This document shows positions 62,991 through 64,000 of a stretch of DNA of 64,000 nucleotides, in pieces. The notes under the pieces are model-generated. The model was not told the DNA's origin. It searched no databases and was given only the letters and a program-made list of their open reading frames with translations. The position numbers and the translations under genes are program-made. The stretch is from positions 310,001 through 374,000 of the forward strand of contig CATKHW010000374.1 in assembly GCA_949752795.1 (NCBI GenBank), given 5' to 3'. The DNA comes from Hyperoodon ampullatus (Eukaryota; Chordata; Mammalia; Artiodactyla; Ziphiidae). How positions within the stretch are numbered: the stretch's first letter is position 1; each line of letters begins with the position of its first letter.

Positions 62991-63194
62991 CCCCACCTCT
63001 GACCAATTTCAGAATTCTTTACCGCTGGAGCAAGTGCCCTGATAGGGTTTTCCTCTGTATAACTGGTGGGTTCAGGTTTTTTTTCCTTTTTTGGTTAAAG
63101 TTAGATTTTATTCCTCTTTTATGCATTTATAGATATAAGCATGGAAATAATTCATTCATATAAATACATCTGTGTGAAGGGAAGAACTTTTTTC
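62991..63194. other. AT-rich spacer
   Basis: Becomes increasingly T-rich towards the L1 tail. It includes an 8-T and a 6-T run near 63,077-63,093. No gene or known repeat recognised. Confidence 0.4.
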
Positions 63195-64000
63195 TGTTTT
63201 ATTTTTAAATTTTATTTTTTAAAATTTTAAAATTTAATTTTATTTATATTTTTATACAGCAGGTCATTATTAGTTATGTATTTTATTCATATACATGTAT
63301 ACAGGTCAATCCCAATCTCCCAACATAAGCCACCACCACCACCCCATGGCTTCCCACACTTGGTGTCCATACGTGTGTTCTCTACCTCTGTGTCTCTATT
63401 TCTTCCCTGCAAACCAGTTCATCTATACCATTTTTCTAGGTTCCACATATATGCATTAATATACAATATTTGTTTTTCTCTTTCTGACTTACTTCATTCT
63501 GTATGACAGTCTCTAGATCCATCGACGTCTCTACAAATGACCCAGTTTCATTCCTCCTTATGGCTGAGTAATATTCCATTTTATATATGTACCACATCTT
63601 TATCCATTCGTCTGTCTGTGGGTATTTAGGTTGCTTCCATTACCTGGCTATCGTAAATAGTGCTGAAATGAGCATTGTGGTGAATGTGCCTTTTTGATTT
63701 ATGGTTTTCTCTGGGTATATGCCCAGAAGTGCGATTGCTGGATCATATGGTAATTCTATTTATAGTTTTTTTAAGGAAACTCCATACTGTTCTCCATCGT
63801 GACTGTATCAATTTACATTTCCACCACTAGTGGAAGAGGGATCCTTTTGTCCACACCCTCCCCAGAATTCGTTGTTTGTAGATTTTCTGATGATGCCGAT
63901 TCTAACAGGTGTGAGGTGATACCTCATTGTAGTTTTGATTTTCATTTCTCTAATAATTAGTGATGTTGAGCAGCTTTTCATGTGCGTCTTGGCCATCTCT
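63195..64000 (-). mobile_element. L1 3' end (ORF2 C-terminus, 3' UTR, tail)
   Basis: On plus the complement of an L1 3' end: an A/T tail remnant (63,195-63,255), then 3' UTR (TCAATCCCAATCTCCCAAC, GGTTCCACATATATGC), then ORF2 C-terminal coding sequence to the window edge. Minus-strand 63,808-63,996 translates to a segment with CSTSLIIREMKIKTTMRYHL, the typical L1 ORF2 C-terminal region. It is fairly well preserved and continues beyond the window. It is the comparator used here to date the L1-derived part of the satellite unit. Confidence 0.92.

Noticed and set aside
62520..62996. 158-codon minus-strand frame as a gene
   Set aside because: No recognisable domain, low-complexity Pro/Ser/Ala composition, GC-rich DNA that rarely contains stops, and no credible splice or promoter context.

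Overview
This window is mammalian nuclear DNA dominated by repeats. The LINE-1 sequence at the right end (63,195-64,000, minus strand) and the L1 3' fragment at 58,935-59,118 look like the L1 3' ends common in cetartiodactyls (whales, ruminants, pigs, camels). I favour a cetacean, because a tandem satellite with a unit of about 1.7 kb (the 'common cetacean satellite') is known from that group and the unit here is 1,739 bp. I recall that satellite's length, not its sequence, so the identification is an inference. No intact protein-coding gene is supported anywhere in the 64 kb.

Layout. (1) 1-40,410: head-to-tail array of a 1,736-1,739 bp unit, 23 full copies plus a partial one, running off the left edge of the window. 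(2) 40,411-54,450: about 14 kb of a 24/25-bp minisatellite with higher-order structure (172-bp blocks and duplicated segments of kilobase size), sitting inside one unit of the array. (3) 54,451-58,720: the rest of the interrupted unit plus two old, strongly diverged units that form the decayed right edge of the array. (4) 58,721-63,190: mixed flanking DNA with an L1 scrap, splice-signal-like fragments without a recognised gene, a broken class I (gammaretrovirus-like) endogenous retrovirus pol on the minus strand, a three-copy 66-71 bp repeat next to it, and unassigned GC-rich DNA. (5) 63,195-64,000: 3' end of a L1 on the minus strand.

What the 1.74-kb unit is made of. About the first 930 bp are an old antisense L1 3' end (T-rich tail remnant, 3' UTR, ORF2 C-terminus). 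A 74-bp palindrome follows whose ends resemble a palindromic mariner-type MITE. L1 sequence resumes directly after the palindrome, so the MITE appears to have inserted into the L1. The last 600-700 bp are unidentified. The most diverged copies at the right edge are the closest to L1, and the copies further left are the most uniform, as expected for a satellite homogenised in its interior and decaying at its edge.

The observations most worth a second look are: paired changes in both arms of the palindrome in three units; the minisatellite inside an array unit, with a plausible seed sequence in the missing 400 bp; and paralogous minisatellite segments 4,096 bp apart whose register differs by exactly one 172-bp block.
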